Under the pieces are notes generated by a model. That model worked only from the letters and a program-made list of their open reading frames with translations, was not told the origin of the DNA and did no database searches. The translations under genes and the position numbers were made by a program. From the NCBI GenBank assembly GCA_963751395.1, contig CAVVUC010000003.1:310001-374000 (forward strand): a DNA stretch of 64,000 bases, in the 5' to 3' direction. Positions 37,718 through 46,325 of this stretch are shown here, in pieces. How positions within the stretch are numbered: position 1 is the first letter of the stretch; the number at the start of each line of letters is the position of its first letter. This DNA is from CAVVUC01 sp963751395. GTDB taxonomy: Bacteria > Verrucomicrobiota > Verrucomicrobiia > Chthoniobacterales > Chthoniobacteraceae.

Positions 37718-38753
37718 GATGGATTTCCGACAGGATTTCTTCGATGCCGTATTTGTAGGACCAGTTCGGGAAATGGCTCTGGAACTTTCTCACGTCGCTG
37801 ATCCACCAGATGTGATCGCCGATGCGGTTGTCCTCGACATAGGTGTAGCTCAGCTTTCGCCCGCTGAGGCGCTCGCAGATGTCGATGGCCTCGAGCATCG
37901 AGCAGTTCGAGTGGCGGCTTCCGCCGATGTTGTAGACCTCGCCGACTCGCGGGGCTTGGAAGAATTCCCAGAACGCACTCACGAGATCGAAGCTGTGGAT
38001 GTTGTCGCGGACCTGCTTGCCCTTGTAACCGAACACGCGATACGGCTTGCCGCCAACGGTGCATTTCATGAGATAGGCGAGGAAACCGTGCAGCTCGGTG
38101 CCGGCATGCGCGGGGCCGGTGAGACAGCCGCCGCGGAAACACGCGGTCTTCATTCCGAAATAGCGTCCATATTCCTGCACGAGCACGTCGGCGGCGACTT
38201 TGCTCGCGCCGAAAAGGCTGTGCTTGGTCTGGTCGATCGACATGGTTTCGTCGATGCCCTGCGCGTAGGCGTGGCCGGGGTCGATCTCCCAGCGTTTTTC
38301 GAGTTCGACCAGCGGCAGCCGGTTGGGCGTGTCGCCATAGACTTTGTTGGTGCTGGTGAAAAGGAAGACGGTATCGGGGCAGCACTCGCGCGCCGCTTCG
38401 AGGACGTTGAGCGTGCCGACAGCGTTGACGCCAAAGTCGGTGTGCGGCTCGCGCGCGGCCCAATCGTGAGATGGCTGCGCGGCTGTGTGGATGACCGCTT
38501 TGATTGCGCCGCCGTATTTCGAGAAAACACCTCGAACCGACTCCGAATCGCGGATGTCGATGTCGAAGTGCGTGTAATTGGAGAGGCTCGACTCCAGCGT
38601 CCGGCGCGTCGAGGTCGTCGAGGCTTCCGGACCGAAGAAACGGGCGCGCATGTCGTTGTCGATGCCGACGATGTCGAGACCGGCGTCGTGGAACCGCTTG
38701 CACGTCTCCGATCCGATCAATCCGCTGGAACCGGTTACAACAACGGCGCTCAT
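37704..38753 (-). CDS. NAD-dependent epimerase, CDP-tyvelose/paratose 2-epimerase-like
   Basis: 349 residues of the extended SDR family. Cofactor loop VVTGSSGLIGSETCKRF, DIDIRDSESVRGVF, the NTAA-like box HTAAQPSHDWAAREP and FTSTNKVYGDTPNRLP, where the TNKVYGD string is typical of the CDP-paratose 2-epimerase group. The catalytic YxxxK appears as FGASK, with Phe for Tyr. It would make a CDP-sugar for surface glycans. The overlap with the GT2 gene supports a shared pathway. Confidence 0.85.
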   Translation of the reverse strand: MSAVVVTGSSGLIGSETCKRFHDAGLDIVGIDNDMRARFFGPEASTTSTRRTLESSLSNYTHFDIDIRDSESVRGVFSKYGGAIKAVIHTAAQPSHDWAAREPHTDFGVNAVGTLNVLEAARECCPDTVFLFTSTNKVYGDTPNRLPLVELEKRWEIDPGHAYAQGIDETMSIDQTKHSLFGASKVAADVLVQEYGRYFGMKTACFRGGCLTGPAHAGTELHGFLAYLMKCTVGGKPYRVFGYKGKQVRDNIHSFDLVSAFWEFFQAPRVGEVYNIGGSRHSNCSMLEAIDICERLSGRKLSYTYVEDNRIGDHIWWISDVRKFQSHFPNWSYKYGIEEILSEIHRACA

Positions 38754-38978
38754 ACCGCGGTTTCCTTTCTGCTCAAGGCTGCGCGTTGCGGGACTCTCAT
38801 GTTATGGTGATCGGCTTTCATCAATTTCGGTTTTGGAGTTTCTGATGGTTCGAGGCTGGTTGCGCTTCTTTGCCTATCCGAAGTGTCTTGCAAAGACAAG
38901 CCTCCGACAAGAAAGCAGGCCCCACGCCGCGAATCCTCACTTGCGCCGCCTTCGTGTCCGCCCCAATCTACGCCGCGA

Positions 38979-39890
38979 ATGGGACCGAAATTCTCCATCA
39001 TCACCCCCAGTTTCCGTCAGTTGGACTGGCTGAAACTTTGCGCCGCGTCCATTGCCGACCAGCAGGGAGTCGAGGTCGAGCATATCGTCCAGGACGCGGG
39101 AACGGAAGGAATTGCGGATTGCGGATTGCGGATCGCGGAAAGTGCCGGGGCGGAGTGCTGCACGCCTGTAACTGGCGAAGCCCTACGCGCCGCAAAACCC
39201 GGATACACTCTGCGCGTCGTGTCTGAAAAGGACAACGGCATGTACGACGCGGTGAATCGCGGCCTGCGGCGCGCGTCGGGCGAAATCCTGGCGTATCTGA
39301 ACTGCGACGAGCAATACCTGCCTGGCGCGCTCGCGGGCGTGGCCGATTTTTTTGAGGCGCACCCGAATGTCGATGTCGTGTTCGGGAACGTCGTGGTGGT
39401 GAATGAGTCCGGGCAATACCTTTGCAGCCGGGAGGTTTTGCTGCCGAAGCTTTACCACGCGTGGGTATGCACGCTGGGCGTGTTCACCGCCGCCACTTTT
39501 TTCAGACGCAATGTCATCGACCGGCACGGGGTCTTTTTCCCAGACGACTGGCGCGTGATCGGCGATGCCCTGTGGGTCATTGAACTCCTGAGAAAGAAAA
39601 TGCCGATGGCCGTTTTAGGCGGGTTCACAACGGCGTTCACCGAGACAGGAGCAAACCTCGGCACCCATTCGAGCGCGAAGTCGGAGTTGAAGCGGCTGCA
39701 AAGTTCCGCGCCCGCTTGGGTGTTGAGGATGCGGTTGTTCTGGATCGCTCAACATAGGTTAAGACGACTGCTCAACGGCCTGTATTGGCCGGCAAGCATG
39801 GAATATTCAATCTTCAGCCGGACAAGCCCTGCGCGGAGGCAGGCTTTCGTCGTGGACAAGCCCACAGCGATCTGGCGCCAGCGTTTGTAA
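38979..39890 (+). CDS. GT2 glycosyltransferase containing a repeat-derived insert
   Basis: 303 residues from ATG 38979 (MGPKFSIITPSFRQLDWLKL). VEHIVQDAGTEG marks the nucleotide site, SEKDNGMYDAVNRGLRRASG and EILAYLNCDEQYLPGAL the acceptor and DxD-like region. Between them a stretch GIADCGLRIAESAGAECC is encoded by 7-base tandem repeats (39111-39145) and is not part of the usual fold. The longer upstream frame to 38883 has no family support. Probable surface-glycan transferase. It converges on nadE with 9 bases between. Confidence 0.83.
   Translation: MGPKFSIITPSFRQLDWLKLCAASIADQQGVEVEHIVQDAGTEGIADCGLRIAESAGAECCTPVTGEALRAAKPGYTLRVVSEKDNGMYDAVNRGLRRASGEILAYLNCDEQYLPGALAGVADFFEAHPNVDVVFGNVVVVNESGQYLCSREVLLPKLYHAWVCTLGVFTAATFFRRNVIDRHGVFFPDDWRVIGDALWVIELLRKKMPMAVLGGFTTAFTETGANLGTHSSAKSELKRLQSSAPAWVLRMRLFWIAQHRLRRLLNGLYWPASMEYSIFSRTSPARRQAFVVDKPTAIWRQRL
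39111..39145 (+). repeat. Tandem 7-base repeat inside the GT2 gene
   Basis: About four and a half units of GGATTGC (ATTGCGGATTGCGGATTGCG and one variant GGATCGC). The frame stays open and encodes IADCGLRIA. One of several 7-base-period repeats in the window. Confidence 0.85.
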
Positions 39891-39899
39891 GTCCTCGCC

Positions 39900-41537
39900 T
39901 CACCCATCGCAATAGCGTTGCGCAATCGGGAAACGGCGCCCCACGCCGAAGGCTTTGCTGGTGACCTTCAATCCGGGAGCAGCCTGGCGGCGTTTGTATT
40001 CATTCACATCAATGAGCCGCACCACACGATCGACGATGGCTTTGTCGAAACCGCTCTGCACGATCTCCGCGCGCGATTTTCCAGCGACGACATAGGCTTC
40101 GAGAATCGCATCGAGGACATCGTAAGGCGGCAGCGAATCCTGATCGGTCTGGTCGGGTCGCAGCTCAGCCGAGGGTGGTTTCGTGATGGATGCCTTCGGG
40201 ATGATTTCGCGCCTGCGGTTGATCCATTCCGCGAGGCGATAGACCATCGTCTTGGGCACGTCGCTGATGACGGCGAGCCCCCCGCACATGTCGCCGTAGA
40301 GCGTGCAATAGCCGACGGCCAGTTCGCTCTTGTTGCCGGTGGTTAATAGCAGCGAGCCGAACTTGTTCGACATCGCCATGAGGATCACGGCGCGCAAACG
40401 GGCCTGAATGTTCTCCTCGGCCGTGTCCTCGGCAAGGCCGGCAAAGACGTCTCTCAACTGCTCCTTCGCTGCATGGAACATCGGCTGGATTGGGATCACA
40501 TCGTAGCGGATACCGAGGTTCTGCGCGAGCATCCGCGCGTCGTCGAGGCTGCCTTGCGACGAAAACTGCGACGGCAGCGAAACCCCCCGCACGTTCTCCG
40601 CGCCCAGCGCCTCGACGGCGAGCACGGCGGTCAGCGCCGAGTCGATTCCTCCGCTCAGGCCGAGCACCGCCGACGTGAACCCGCACTTGTGGAGGTAATC
40701 GCGCAGCCCGACAACGAGTGCGCGATAAAGCGTCTCTTCATCGCTGAATTTCGCCTTTTCGATCGGAAGAGCGTCGTCGGTATCGAGAACCAGAAGATCC
40801 TCGGAAAACGTCGATCCCCCTGCGATCAGCCCGCCTTTGCCGTTAAATACAAGGCTCGCACCGTCGAACACCAGCTCGTCGTTGCCGCCGATGCAGTTGC
40901 AATAAACAAGAGGGCAGTTCGTTTTCGCGGCCATGCTGGAAAGCATTTTGTAGCGGGTCTCGTTCTTGCCGAGATGCCACGGAGAGGCGGAAATGTTAAA
41001 AAGAATGCGCGCGCCGGCGGCGGCCAGTTCTCGCGCGGGATTGCGGCGGTAGCGCCGGTCGCGCCAGAAATCTTCGTCGTTCCAGACGTCTTCACAGATG
41101 GTGAGCCCGATTTTCTGGCCGTTGAATTCGACCGGAGCATTGTCCTGCGCCGGCTCGAAGTAGCGGTCTTCGTCGAAGACATCGTAGGTCGGCAACAGCG
41201 TCTTCGCGCGGGTGGCGACGATTTTTCCATGCTGCAACAAAGCGATCGAATTCGTCGCCTCGCGTCCGGGTCTGGCTTCATTGCGCCCGACGTAGCCGAC
41301 CAGCATTCCGGTTGCGCCAGATGCCGCCGCCAGCCTGTCGAGCACGGCAAGGTTTTCGGGAATGAAGCGGCTCTTTGAAAGAAGGTCGCGCGGCGGATAG
41401 CCCGTGACGGCGAGTTCCGGCAGGACGACCATCTCGACTCCTGCTTCGACGCCGCGCCGATATGCATCAAGGATCTTCGCTTCGTTCCCGGCGAGATCGC
41501 CGACCGTCGTGTTGATCTGGCCGAGGGCGATTTTCAT
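39900..41537 (-). CDS. nadE: Glutamine-hydrolysing NAD+ synthase
   Basis: About 545 residues from ATG 41537. The N-terminal nitrilase-type amidase has catalytic Glu in VVLPELAVTGYPPRDL and Cys in IGLTICEDVWNDEDFW; the C-terminal ATP pyrophosphatase domain has LGLSGGIDSALTAVLA and TTGNKSELAVGYCTLYGDMC. It amidates nicotinic acid adenine dinucleotide with ammonia from glutamine, the last step of NAD synthesis. Length fits the bacterial two-domain form. Divergent from the DUF362 gene across about 155 bases. Confidence 0.95.
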   Translation of the reverse strand: MKIALGQINTTVGDLAGNEAKILDAYRRGVEAGVEMVVLPELAVTGYPPRDLLSKSRFIPENLAVLDRLAAASGATGMLVGYVGRNEARPGREATNSIALLQHGKIVATRAKTLLPTYDVFDEDRYFEPAQDNAPVEFNGQKIGLTICEDVWNDEDFWRDRRYRRNPARELAAAGARILFNISASPWHLGKNETRYKMLSSMAAKTNCPLVYCNCIGGNDELVFDGASLVFNGKGGLIAGGSTFSEDLLVLDTDDALPIEKAKFSDEETLYRALVVGLRDYLHKCGFTSAVLGLSGGIDSALTAVLAVEALGAENVRGVSLPSQFSSQGSLDDARMLAQNLGIRYDVIPIQPMFHAAKEQLRDVFAGLAEDTAEENIQARLRAVILMAMSNKFGSLLLTTGNKSELAVGYCTLYGDMCGGLAVISDVPKTMVYRLAEWINRRREIIPKASITKPPSAELRPDQTDQDSLPPYDVLDAILEAYVVAGKSRAEIVQSGFDKAIVDRVVRLIDVNEYKRRQAAPGLKVTSKAFGVGRRFPIAQRYCDG

Positions 41538-41693
41538 GGATCGGCGCAGCCTGCGTGGTTCAGCCGGCCCTGCCGTCCGCGGTAGCATTTAAGAAAATCG
41601 CCCTGGTCGGGGGTCGGGATCGCGTTGGAACTCACCGGCTTAGATTGACTGATTTACAACGAGTTTCAAACTGCTAATTTCTCGCACTCTATA

Positions 41694-43028
41694 ATGAACG
41701 AACTCGACATTGCCCTCGGCACCACGATCGACACGGCTTCGTTCATCGAACGCAATCTGCCTGCGGGCAGCTTCCGTAACATCGTCATCAAACCGAACTG
41801 GGTGAAGCATGGCGAGCATCCGGAATTCCCGATCGAGGCGCTCGCAACCAGCTCGCGGCTGATCGACCAGTGCATCCAGGCGTGTCTGAAAAAATATCGC
41901 GGGATCGAAAAGATCACCGTCGGTGACATCCCGTTACAAACCTGCGACTGGGACGCGCTCATGCGGCAGACCGGCGTGGATGCGTTGATTGAAAAGTATC
42001 GCGAACGCACCGGTCCAATCATCCGGTTCCTCGATTTGCGCCGGGAGAGGTGGCGGCCTGCGGGTGGTTTTCTGGAACGCGATGCACAGCACGAGGGCGA
42101 CCCGCTCGGTTACGCCGAGGTCGTCATCGACCACAACAGCCTGCTGGAGGAAGTCAGCCACAACGCGAATTCCTTTCGCGTTTCGGACTACGATCCAGCC
42201 GAAACCGTGAGCGTGCATCGAAAGGGACAGCATCGCTATTTGATCTCGAAGACCGTGCTCGAAGCCGATCTCTTCATCAACATGCCGAAGATGAAGACGC
42301 ACCAGAAAACGGGCATCACCGGCGCGCTGAAAAACCTCGTCGGCATCAATGGCTCGAAGGCCTGTCTCGTGCATCACCAGCTTGGCCGGCCTTCGCAGGG
42401 CGGTGATGAGTTTCCCGAGGACGTGTCTCGCTGGATTCTCGCCCAGGCGCGACTGCGCGAGCGGTTCCAGAAGAAATCGAAGGTCGTTTTCAAGACGCTG
42501 AAAAGCGGCTGGGAAGTTGTGAAAAAGATACGCGGCATCAAGACGATCGGCACCAGGGAGAACCTGACCGGCGATTTTTACATCGGCTCCGGCTCATGGT
42601 ATGGCAACGACTCGATCTGGCGGATGGTCTATGACCTGAACATGATCCTTCTGTTCGCAGGCATCGAAGGCGGGCCGCTGCGTGATCAACCGCAGCGCGA
42701 AATGGTTTCGATCCTTGATGGGATCGTCGCGGGCGAGGGCAACGGGCCGTTGCAGCCGTTGCCTGTAAACGCCAACGCGATGCTCGCCTCGCGCAATCCG
42801 TTCCTCGTCGATTTCGGCATGGCGAAATTGATGGGCTTCGATTTTCGAAAAATCAGGCTGTTGAACAACTACAAGCGGTTCAAATTCGCGCCGCTGGCGG
42901 ACTTCGACCCGCTCGGCTTCGACCTCACGCTGAACGGCAGCCGATCGGACACGGGCTTGGACGGAATCCCGGTGGTTCAGCATTTCATTCCATCGCCCGG
43001 CTGGAGGGGCCACATCGAGCTGGAATGA
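41694..43028 (+). CDS. DUF362-domain protein
   Basis: 444 residues, no signal peptide. The DUF362 core is seen as NIVIKPNWVKHGEHPEFPIE near 29-48, VGDIPLQTCDWDALMRQTG, FINMPKMKTHQKTGITGALK, NLVGINGS and VSILDGIVAGEGNGPLQP. No ferredoxin-type Cys cluster is present. The function is unknown; in this cluster it probably works with the CapK-like enzyme on a surface polymer. First gene of a run in which every junction is a four-base ATGA overlap. Confidence 0.85.
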   Translation: MNELDIALGTTIDTASFIERNLPAGSFRNIVIKPNWVKHGEHPEFPIEALATSSRLIDQCIQACLKKYRGIEKITVGDIPLQTCDWDALMRQTGVDALIEKYRERTGPIIRFLDLRRERWRPAGGFLERDAQHEGDPLGYAEVVIDHNSLLEEVSHNANSFRVSDYDPAETVSVHRKGQHRYLISKTVLEADLFINMPKMKTHQKTGITGALKNLVGINGSKACLVHHQLGRPSQGGDEFPEDVSRWILAQARLRERFQKKSKVVFKTLKSGWEVVKKIRGIKTIGTRENLTGDFYIGSGSWYGNDSIWRMVYDLNMILLFAGIEGGPLRDQPQREMVSILDGIVAGEGNGPLQPLPVNANAMLASRNPFLVDFGMAKLMGFDFRKIRLLNNYKRFKFAPLADFDPLGFDLTLNGSRSDTGLDGIPVVQHFIPSPGWRGHIELE

Positions 43029-44380
43029 ACTGGCGCAGGCACGCATTCCTGCTCGCCCACGATCTTATCGGATCGGATTTGCGAGCACACTACCGCGAGT
43101 TCCTTTCGCTGCCGGAGATGGGTGCCGCGCGGCTACGCGCTTTGCACGAGGAGCGTCTCGATGGGATTCTCCGCCATGCGGTGGAAAAAATCCCGTATTA
43201 CCGGAAACGCGCCGCAACGCCAGAGTTGTCTGCTTTTCCCGTGTTGCGGAAAGACGACATCCACGCGCATTTCGAGGAGATGATGGAGCCGTCGTTGCTG
43301 AGTGATTACAAGTCGCACAAACGAGCGAAGGGCTATTCGTGGGTGGAGGTGAAGACCGGCGGTTCAACCGGCACGCCAACCACTGTCATCCACGACAAAG
43401 ATTACCGCGACTGGGGACGCTCGGCCCGACTCTATTCACAGTACTTATGCGGGTTCCCGATCGGCACTCCGTTTTTCATGCTCTGGGGTTCGATGCGCGA
43501 CATCAGCGACGCGAGAGATTCGCAGACCAAACGCATACTCAACGCGCTCCTCCAGGTTCACCCGATGAACGCCTTCCTAATGGACGAAGCGCGCATGGAA
43601 GGTTACATCGGGCAAATCAACACTTCGTCGATTCAACACCTCATGGCTTACGTCGATGCCGCGTATCAGCTTGCCGGTTTCGCCGAACAAAAGGGACTTG
43701 CGGTGCGCCCGATCGAGTCCGTCATGGCCTGCGCGGGCACGGTGACGGATGAGCTGCGCACGCGGCTTCGCAGGGTCTTCGGAGCCCGCGTTCACAACAA
43801 ATACGGCAGCCGCGAATGCGCCGACATGGCGTGCGAGTGTTCGCGCGGAGGGTTTCACATTTACGAGACAGGCGTTCATATTGAGATCGTCGATGACGAC
43901 GGGCGGCCTGTTCCCGCAGGAACGGCCGGGCGGATTCTCGTGACGCTTCTGCTCAATCGTCGGTTCCCGATCATCCGCTATGAAATCGGGGACGTGGGTG
44001 CGTTGAGAGGCACGAGTTGTGCCTGTGGGTCGCCGCTGGCTTTGATGGAGCGTGTCGAAGGTCGTATCTCGGAGTTCGTGACGTCGGCGGGTGGCGCGTA
44101 TGTGAGCCCGGTTTACATCCGGCATTTGATCGGTGTCGTTCACAATCCGGGCGCGATCGAACGATTTCAGTTTGTGCAGACCGCCACATCCGATTATTCG
44201 CTGGCGCTGCAAATGGATACCGCGTTTCCAAACGAGTCTTTCGACAAGCTCACACAGCTAATTCGGCGCGATCTCGAAAAAGTGCTCGGCGACGGCGCGC
44301 GGCTTACGATCACGCGTGAGGCGCGGATCGCGGAAAGCGAGAGTGGGAAGTTTCTCTACGTTCGTAATCTGGTTCAATGA
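43025..44380 (+). CDS. CapK/PaaK-like adenylate-forming enzyme
   Basis: 451 residues related to phenylacetate-CoA ligase and capsule proteins CapK. VKTGGSTGTPTTVIHDKDYR is the phosphate loop, NKYGSRECADMACEC the adenylate region with Cys residues that may bind metal, and RYEIGDVGALRGTSCACGSP with the later RISEFVTSAGG form the C-terminal part. It likely activates a carboxylate for attachment to a surface glycan. Overlaps both neighbours by ATGA. Confidence 0.86.
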   Translation: MNWRRHAFLLAHDLIGSDLRAHYREFLSLPEMGAARLRALHEERLDGILRHAVEKIPYYRKRAATPELSAFPVLRKDDIHAHFEEMMEPSLLSDYKSHKRAKGYSWVEVKTGGSTGTPTTVIHDKDYRDWGRSARLYSQYLCGFPIGTPFFMLWGSMRDISDARDSQTKRILNALLQVHPMNAFLMDEARMEGYIGQINTSSIQHLMAYVDAAYQLAGFAEQKGLAVRPIESVMACAGTVTDELRTRLRRVFGARVHNKYGSRECADMACECSRGGFHIYETGVHIEIVDDDGRPVPAGTAGRILVTLLLNRRFPIIRYEIGDVGALRGTSCACGSPLALMERVEGRISEFVTSAGGAYVSPVYIRHLIGVVHNPGAIERFQFVQTATSDYSLALQMDTAFPNESFDKLTQLIRRDLEKVLGDGARLTITREARIAESESGKFLYVRNLVQ

Positions 44381-44535
44381 AGGTGTTCGTGTTCGCCCAT
44401 GTGCCCCCTCCGCATCACGGCCAGAGCCAAGTGGTCAAGCTTCTGCTTCATTCGTTCCATGGCACCCTGTCTCCGGTCGCGAACGCGGATCGTATCGAGT
44501 GCCATCGGCTGGAAAACCTCAACCTCTTGAAATGA
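44377..44535 (+). pseudogene. N-terminal remnant of a GT4 glycosyltransferase
   Basis: A 52-residue frame, MKVFVFAHVPPPHHGQSQVV and on to RIECHRLENLNLLK. The first 20 residues match the start of a common GT4 family (VFAHVPPPHHGQS), whose proteins are about 380-400 residues. The rest has been deleted, yet the stop still overlaps the next ATG by four bases, as does its own start with capK. It may be a translated leftover that keeps coupling intact. Confidence 0.7.
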
Positions 44536-45704
44536 CAGACAGCAAGGGAGCAACAACGACTCAGCCAACCCGCGTTCTCTACGTTCATAACAGTGCTGAC
44601 CTTTATGGAGCGAGCCGTTCGCTGTTACGTCTCGTCACCAACATTCGCCGACGGGAATTCGATCCTGTTGTCGTCCTGCCACGTCGGGGGATCTTGCAGG
44701 AGCGAATTGAACAAGCCGGCGTCAGAGTGATTATTGATGAGTCCCTCGCGATCATTACACGCTATGAACCCCTCTGGAAAGTCGCACTGAGATTCCCGGT
44801 CTCGGTCTGGCGGCTCTGCAGGCTGATCCGCAACCTGGGTACGCAAATCGTGCATACAAATATAGCGGTGGCGTTCTCTCCGTCGGTGGCGGCGAAGCTG
44901 GCCGGTGTGCCCCATGTCTGGCATGTTCGTGAAGCATTCGAGGAATTCGGTGGGCTGTGGAAACTCTACCGGCTCTTCATGCTTGGTTTCTCCAGCCGGA
45001 TCATTGCGGTGTCGCACGCGACGGCTGCGCAGTTTCCGCGTTCGGCAAAAGTAAGGGTCATTCATAACGGATTCCCGCTCTCGGAGTTCGATGTGGATCA
45101 AGATTTGATCGGACAGTCTTTTCGCGCCCAGTACGGGCTTGGCAGGGATCTCGTGGTCGGCTGTGTGGGACGAATCAAGTGGGTGCGCAAAGGTCAGGAG
45201 TATCTCGTCCAAGCGGCGGCACACCTGAAGCAGCGCGACATCTGCGCACGCTTCGTCATCGTTGGCGCGCCGTTTGGCCCGAACCAAGGCCACCTCGATC
45301 GACTCAAGGCTCTCGCTCGTGAACTTGGAGTTGAAGACGCGTTCGTTTTTACAGGGGAACTGACTGACACCAAGCCCGCCTACGCTGCGATGAACATCTT
45401 CGTCCTGCCTTCAGCCCAGCCGGAACCGTTCGGCGGTGTGGTAATGGAGGCCATGGCAATGGGACTCCCCGTAATCGCAACCAATATCGGCGGATCAACC
45501 GACCAGGTGGAGGAAGGCGTGAGTGGTTTCCTTGTTCCTCCCGGTGATTCTGAGAAGCTTGCGGATAAGATAGCGAACCTGCTCGCCGACGAGCCGCTGC
45601 GCCGGAGCATGGGGCAAGCAGGGCGCAGGCGAATGGAACGGCTTTTTACCTTCGAACTAATGGTTGAAAAGGTGACACAGCTTTATCGAGAAATCCTGAA
45701 CTGA
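44532..45704 (+). CDS. GT4 family glycosyltransferase
   Basis: 390 residues from ATG 44532. N-terminal domain VLYVHNSADLYGASRSLLRL with IVHTNIAVAFSPSVAAKLAG and HVWHVREAFEEFGG; C-terminal GT-B domain VGCVGRIKWVRKGQEYLVQA, FTGELTDTKPAYAAMNIFVL and the sugar-nucleotide motif EPFGGVVMEAMAMGLPVIAT (E-x7-E). Retaining transferase that adds a sugar to a surface glycan. The frame is open further upstream but that DNA codes for the remnant before it. It converges on pal. Confidence 0.92.
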   Translation: MTDSKGATTTQPTRVLYVHNSADLYGASRSLLRLVTNIRRREFDPVVVLPRRGILQERIEQAGVRVIIDESLAIITRYEPLWKVALRFPVSVWRLCRLIRNLGTQIVHTNIAVAFSPSVAAKLAGVPHVWHVREAFEEFGGLWKLYRLFMLGFSSRIIAVSHATAAQFPRSAKVRVIHNGFPLSEFDVDQDLIGQSFRAQYGLGRDLVVGCVGRIKWVRKGQEYLVQAAAHLKQRDICARFVIVGAPFGPNQGHLDRLKALARELGVEDAFVFTGELTDTKPAYAAMNIFVLPSAQPEPFGGVVMEAMAMGLPVIATNIGGSTDQVEEGVSGFLVPPGDSEKLADKIANLLADEPLRRSMGQAGRRRMERLFTFELMVEKVTQLYREILN

Positions 45705-45789
45705 GTATCGCGCGCCGCTCATTCCCCCACTGGCGGCTGTACCCGTTCGGCGAGCCGTTTTACGAAAGAGGAAGTCAAGGCAGCCCCGG

Positions 45790-46302
45790 CTACTTCACCA
45801 CGCCGAATTCCGCGCGGCGATTCTTCGCCCAGGCGGATTCGTTCGAGCCGGGATCGGCTGGCATCTCCGCGCCGAAACTGACGGTTTGCAGCTTGCCGCC
45901 GCTCGCGCCGTGCGAGATCAAGTACTGGCGCACCGACTGGGCACGGCGCTCACCGAGGCCGCGATTGTACTCGGGCGTGCCGCGTTCGTCCGTGAAGCCG
46001 GCGATGATAATCGTGTTCGATCCGTTGCGCAGGAAATCGGCGACTGCGTCGAGCTTGGACTGCTCGCCTGCTTCCACCGAGTAGCTGTCGAACGGGAACT
46101 GCACAGGCGCGAACTTCTTGCGATCGACATTGTCGCTCGTGAAAGAGACACCTTCCTGCCGGTCCGGCAGCGCCGACCCGGAGACGTAGTCGCCATCGAC
46201 CCCGGCAGTCTGGGGGCCTTTTTTGCCGAGGTTCTTGCAGGCTCCCAGCGAGAGAGCCAGCGAGGCGGCCAATGTGAAGCTAAGTAGTTTTTTAGTGATC
46301 AT
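45790..46302 (-). CDS. pal: Peptidoglycan-associated lipoprotein
   Basis: 170 residues from ATG 46302 (a TTG four codons upstream is less likely). Lipobox LSLGAC with lipidated Cys, linker, then an OmpA-like domain with IIIAGFTDERGTPEYNRGLG and ERRAQSVRQYL, the peptidoglycan-binding signature. It anchors the outer membrane to peptidoglycan and binds TolB. Last gene of tolQ-tolR-tolA-tolB-pal. Confidence 0.94.
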   Translation of the reverse strand: MITKKLLSFTLAASLALSLGACKNLGKKGPQTAGVDGDYVSGSALPDRQEGVSFTSDNVDRKKFAPVQFPFDSYSVEAGEQSKLDAVADFLRNGSNTIIIAGFTDERGTPEYNRGLGERRAQSVRQYLISHGASGGKLQTVSFGAEMPADPGSNESAWAKNRRAEFGVVK

Positions 46303-46325
46303 TGCAGAATCCAATCGCGAGGCAT

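Noticed and set aside
41645..41695. Promoter with TTGACT and TATAAT before the DUF362 gene
   Set aside because: The TATAAT at 41690-41695 overlaps the start codon and is 39 bases from the TTGACT, so the spacing is wrong.
45705..45789. Rho-independent terminator between the GT4 and pal genes
   Set aside because: Only a five-pair CGGCT/AGCCG stem with a long loop before TTTT; too weak to call.
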